Source: Methanobacteriota archaeon
GTDB taxonomy: Archaea; Hydrothermarchaeota; Hydrothermarchaeia; Hydrothermarchaeales; SZUA-236
Direction of reading: 5' to 3'
Assembly: GCA_003695745.1 (NCBI GenBank)
Contig: RFHW01000117.1
Location: 1 to 5,551, forward strand
Length of the DNA: 5,551 nt
Below, piece after piece: positions 4,046 through 5,551 of the stretch. Under the pieces are notes generated by a model, which was not told where the DNA came from, did not search any database, and saw only the letters and a list, made by a program, of their open reading frames with translations. The position numbers and the translations under genes are program-made. How positions within the stretch are numbered: the first letter of the stretch is position 1; each line of letters starts with the position of its first letter.

Positions 4046-4588
4046 CTATCTCTTCTCAGCCTGCTCAGCCTTCAAACCCTCTTCTTTCGCCTGCGCTTTT
4101 ACCAGGCGTTCTAGCTCTTCAATGTGGTCGAGTTCAAAACCTTTCACCGGCCGGGGGATATGCTCCAGCAACTCTCCTATCGCCCCCTCAACCTTCTTAG
4201 CCACTGCAGGCGGTATCGCCTTCTGCCTTGCCAGATCCCTCACAGCATGCAGATAGATCAGGCCACACCGATGGGCGGTTGGCGCATAAAGCTTAACACA
4301 AACCGTCTCATCACATCTTGCCTGAACGATAGCGGCGTCTGTGAAATGATTCACATAATAGACCCCGCCTACGAATTTGTAGCCCCATACAGCCTTGATA
4401 TAATAGCAGCCAGGCGGGACCTCGACCTCAAGGTGTCCGCATTTCGCAGGCAGAACAACATACTTCTTTCCGCACCACTCAAGGACATTGCCGTCACAGT
4501 CATAGATGGTCACATACCATGTGCGGTTGTCCACTTTACAGGGATCGTCAAGACCCGAAACCCATACATTCAGCTTTGCCATGCCCAT
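4046..4588 (-). CDS. Cysteine-rich protein of unknown function, 180 residues
   Basis: I do not recognise the family. The first 100 or so residues look like a beta-sandwich: alternating strands such as LNVWVSGL, TWYVTIYDCDGNVLEW, YVVLPA, HLEVEVPPGCYYIKAVWGYKF and CVKLYAP. The PPGCYYIKAVW stretch recalls transthyretin-like or carboxypeptidase-regulatory-like domains. Eight cysteines (17, 31, 39, 50, 61, 92, 97, 108) all lie in this half, suggesting metal binding or disulfides. The remainder is helical (about 110-145) and ends in a charged probable coiled coil (DHIEELERLVKAQAKEEGLKAEQ). No signal peptide or membrane segment is seen. The frame extends upstream to ATG 4639, but the start at 4588 is preferred because a perfect GGAGGT (4595-4600) lies six bases before it. 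Base composition is more AT-rich than the left half of the window, consistent with an acquired gene. Confidence 0.75.
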   Translation of the reverse strand: MGMAKLNVWVSGLDDPCKVDNRTWYVTIYDCDGNVLEWCGKKYVVLPAKCGHLEVEVPPGCYYIKAVWGYKFVGGVYYVNHFTDAAIVQARCDETVCVKLYAPTAHRCGLIYLHAVRDLARQKAIPPAVAKKVEGAIGELLEHIPRPVKGFELDHIEELERLVKAQAKEEGLKAEQAEKR

Positions 4589-4594
4589 AATCTT

Positions 4595-4600
4595 ACCTCC
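4595..4600 (-). promoter_or_regulatory. Ribosome binding site fixing the start of the cysteine-rich protein
   Basis: GGAGGT on the minus strand lies six bases before ATG 4588. It argues against the upstream in-frame ATG at 4639, which would add 17 polar residues and lacks such a site. Confidence 0.75.
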
Positions 4601-4669
4601 TTCTATCTTTTCTTCGCAATTTTGCTTTACTTCATTCATCCGGAACTTTAACCTTCAAAATCCTAAATG

Positions 4670-4713
4670 AAAACTGCGAATTTCTCAAAAGATTCTGCGT
4701 CTTTTGCAGTTTT
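4670..4713 (-). terminator. Inverted repeat with T-rich flank, possible terminator of the membrane-protein gene
   Basis: AAAACTGC (4670-4677) and GCAGTTTT (4706-4713) are exact complements around a 28-base loop that holds a smaller GAAT/ATTC repeat. It lies about 45 bases beyond the stop of the membrane-protein gene. On the minus strand the distal arm ends in TTTTCATTT. A T run also occurs on the plus side, so direction is uncertain. Confidence 0.4.
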
Positions 4714-4757
4714 TTCCCTCAGTGTCTTTTTGCCACGTCTGTTTTTGATACGCAGAG

Positions 4758-5551
4758 CTAGTCTGTGTGTTCACTCCTATCGTGTATTGCATGTCTTCTA
4801 ATGTACCAAAAAAGAACCAAGAATAACAGACTGATCCAAAGATAGTTCTTCCTGAGCAGTGATAACAGATAGGATGGCAGAAGGGCTATGAAATTCGATT
4901 CTATCTTGTGTGGATAGGGCGTCACAGACTTTATCCAGCGGTACTTTAGGTTTACTACATCTTTGTAGTCTGCCTTTACGAGGAGAGGGCCGTGTTCCCA
5001 CCTGTCTTCCCACCTAGCTTCAATGCCGTTGAGCCTTAAGATTTCTGCTATAGGGGCTGCATCCAATAGAGGGTTAGCAGATACATCGAACACGTAGCTT
5101 CCGGTTTCAGAAAACACAGCCTCTACATTTTTTGCTGGCAAGAGGAAATAGTAAACTGCGGAAAAGCTGAATAGAAGGATGAGAGAAACGAATACAAACT
5201 TTGCCAATCCGCGCTGTTTCACAATAAGATAAGCAAGTTCATAAAAAGCAAACACAGAAAGCGAGAATAAAATAGCCAGAATATTAAGAGGAAAGGGCCA
5301 TTTTAACATGAGTGTGGACAAAATTATAGGGTTCCAAGAATATAGAAATGCTAACAGATGAACGGTCATGGCAGATGCATAAATTGCTTTTATCTTTAAC
5401 ACATGCTCGGTGAGTAATATCATCAAAGAAAGACCGACAAAAGTTAAAATGCCATGCTTGAAATTTTTCTTAAAGCCATCTTTTTTAACAAAAATATTTC
5501 TTACAATAAAAAATATAGAGGTGATAAAAAAAAAAAAAAAAAAGATTCTAA
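4758..5551 (-). CDS. Partial multi-pass membrane protein of unknown function (N-terminus beyond the right edge)
   Basis: The minus frame stays open from the TAG at 4758-4760 to the right edge, giving 263 visible residues. A TTG at 5426 and ATG at 5423 lie inside it, but the upstream residues still read as membrane protein (for example HGILTFVGLSLMILL), so the true start is outside. About six membrane segments are visible: a Phe-rich one at the edge, HGILTFVGLSLMILL, AIYASAMTVHLLAFLY, FPLNILAILFSLSVFAFYEL, FVFVSLILLFSFSAVYYFLL, and a final one, YLWISLLFLVLFWYI. Between the last two lies a soluble domain of about 75-90 residues (around NVEAVFSETGSYVF to YPHKIES), probably outside the membrane. 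The C-terminus is a basic tail (RRHAIHDRSEHTD). I see no motif that identifies a family. The gene is strongly AT-rich compared with the left half. Confidence 0.75.
   Translation of the reverse strand, partial: RIFFFFFFITSIFFIVRNIFVKKDGFKKNFKHGILTFVGLSLMILLTEHVLKIKAIYASAMTVHLLAFLYSWNPIILSTLMLKWPFPLNILAILFSLSVFAFYELAYLIVKQRGLAKFVFVSLILLFSFSAVYYFLLPAKNVEAVFSETGSYVFDVSANPLLDAAPIAEILRLNGIEARWEDRWEHGPLLVKADYKDVVNLKYRWIKSVTPYPHKIESNFIALLPSYLLSLLRKNYLWISLLFLVLFWYIRRHAIHDRSEHTD
5526..5543. repeat. 18-base A homopolymer inside the membrane-protein frame
   Basis: The plus strand has 18 consecutive A residues, read on the minus strand as six TTT codons in the frame of the membrane protein. The length is a multiple of three, so the frame is kept. 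Such runs are prone to slippage and to sequencing error. Confidence 0.9.

Noticed and set aside
4589..4639. Longer start (ATG 4639) for the cysteine-rich protein
   Set aside because: The perfect GGAGGT at 4595-4600 lies within this extension at the right distance from ATG 4588, so the extension is better read as the mRNA leader.
4124..4651. 175-codon plus-strand frame opposite the cysteine-rich gene
   Set aside because: The minus-strand gene has a perfect ribosome binding site and a coherent strand/helix pattern, while this frame has neither and ends in the complement of the minus-strand leader.
1..5551. CRISPR array, tRNA, rRNA or transposase gene
   Set aside because: I saw no regularly spaced direct repeats, no cloverleaf with a T-loop motif, and no transposase motif on either strand.

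Overview
The window looks archaeal, most likely a methanogen-type euryarchaeon. The evidence is TATA-box promoters at archaeal spacing, apparently leaderless start codons, oligo-T stretches at gene ends and the gene families present. The species cannot be named from the sequence. Roughly the first 3.7 kb is GC-rich with well-conserved housekeeping or stress genes. The remainder is clearly richer in AT, carries genes I do not recognise, and reads like an accessory or recently acquired segment.

Left part (1-1508). A partial minus-strand gene for a secreted protein with the start of an ethylbenzene-dehydrogenase/CBM9-like domain runs off the left edge. It is divergent from a two-gene plus-strand unit: a 66-residue protein of unknown function and a stand-alone CheY-like receiver. 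The receiver converges on a minus-strand DUF151/bifunctional-nuclease-domain gene. That gene is divergent from a LeuC/HacA-family dehydratase large subunit. One TATA element sits midway between their start codons, about 28 bases from each, suggesting a shared bidirectional promoter making two leaderless mRNAs.

Middle (1549-3728). The dehydratase gene is followed by a 180-base leader containing a TATA box, a small hairpin and a clear fluoride (crcB-type) riboswitch. This precedes crcB (fluoride channel) and a DUF190 gene four bases downstream. This is a fluoride-detoxification operon in which the DUF190 protein is probably under the same fluoride control.

Right part (3729-5551). About 315 bases contain several inverted repeats and, on the minus strand, two very short ORFs (47 and 20 codons). 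The second has a perfect Shine-Dalgarno sequence that can pair with one of two complementary segments in a mutually exclusive way. This is the least explained stretch of the window. Further right are a minus-strand gene for an unrecognised cysteine-rich 180-residue protein, whose start is set by a perfect ribosome binding site, and a minus-strand multi-pass membrane protein. The reading frame of the membrane protein stays open to the right edge through an 18-base A run, so its N-terminus is missing.
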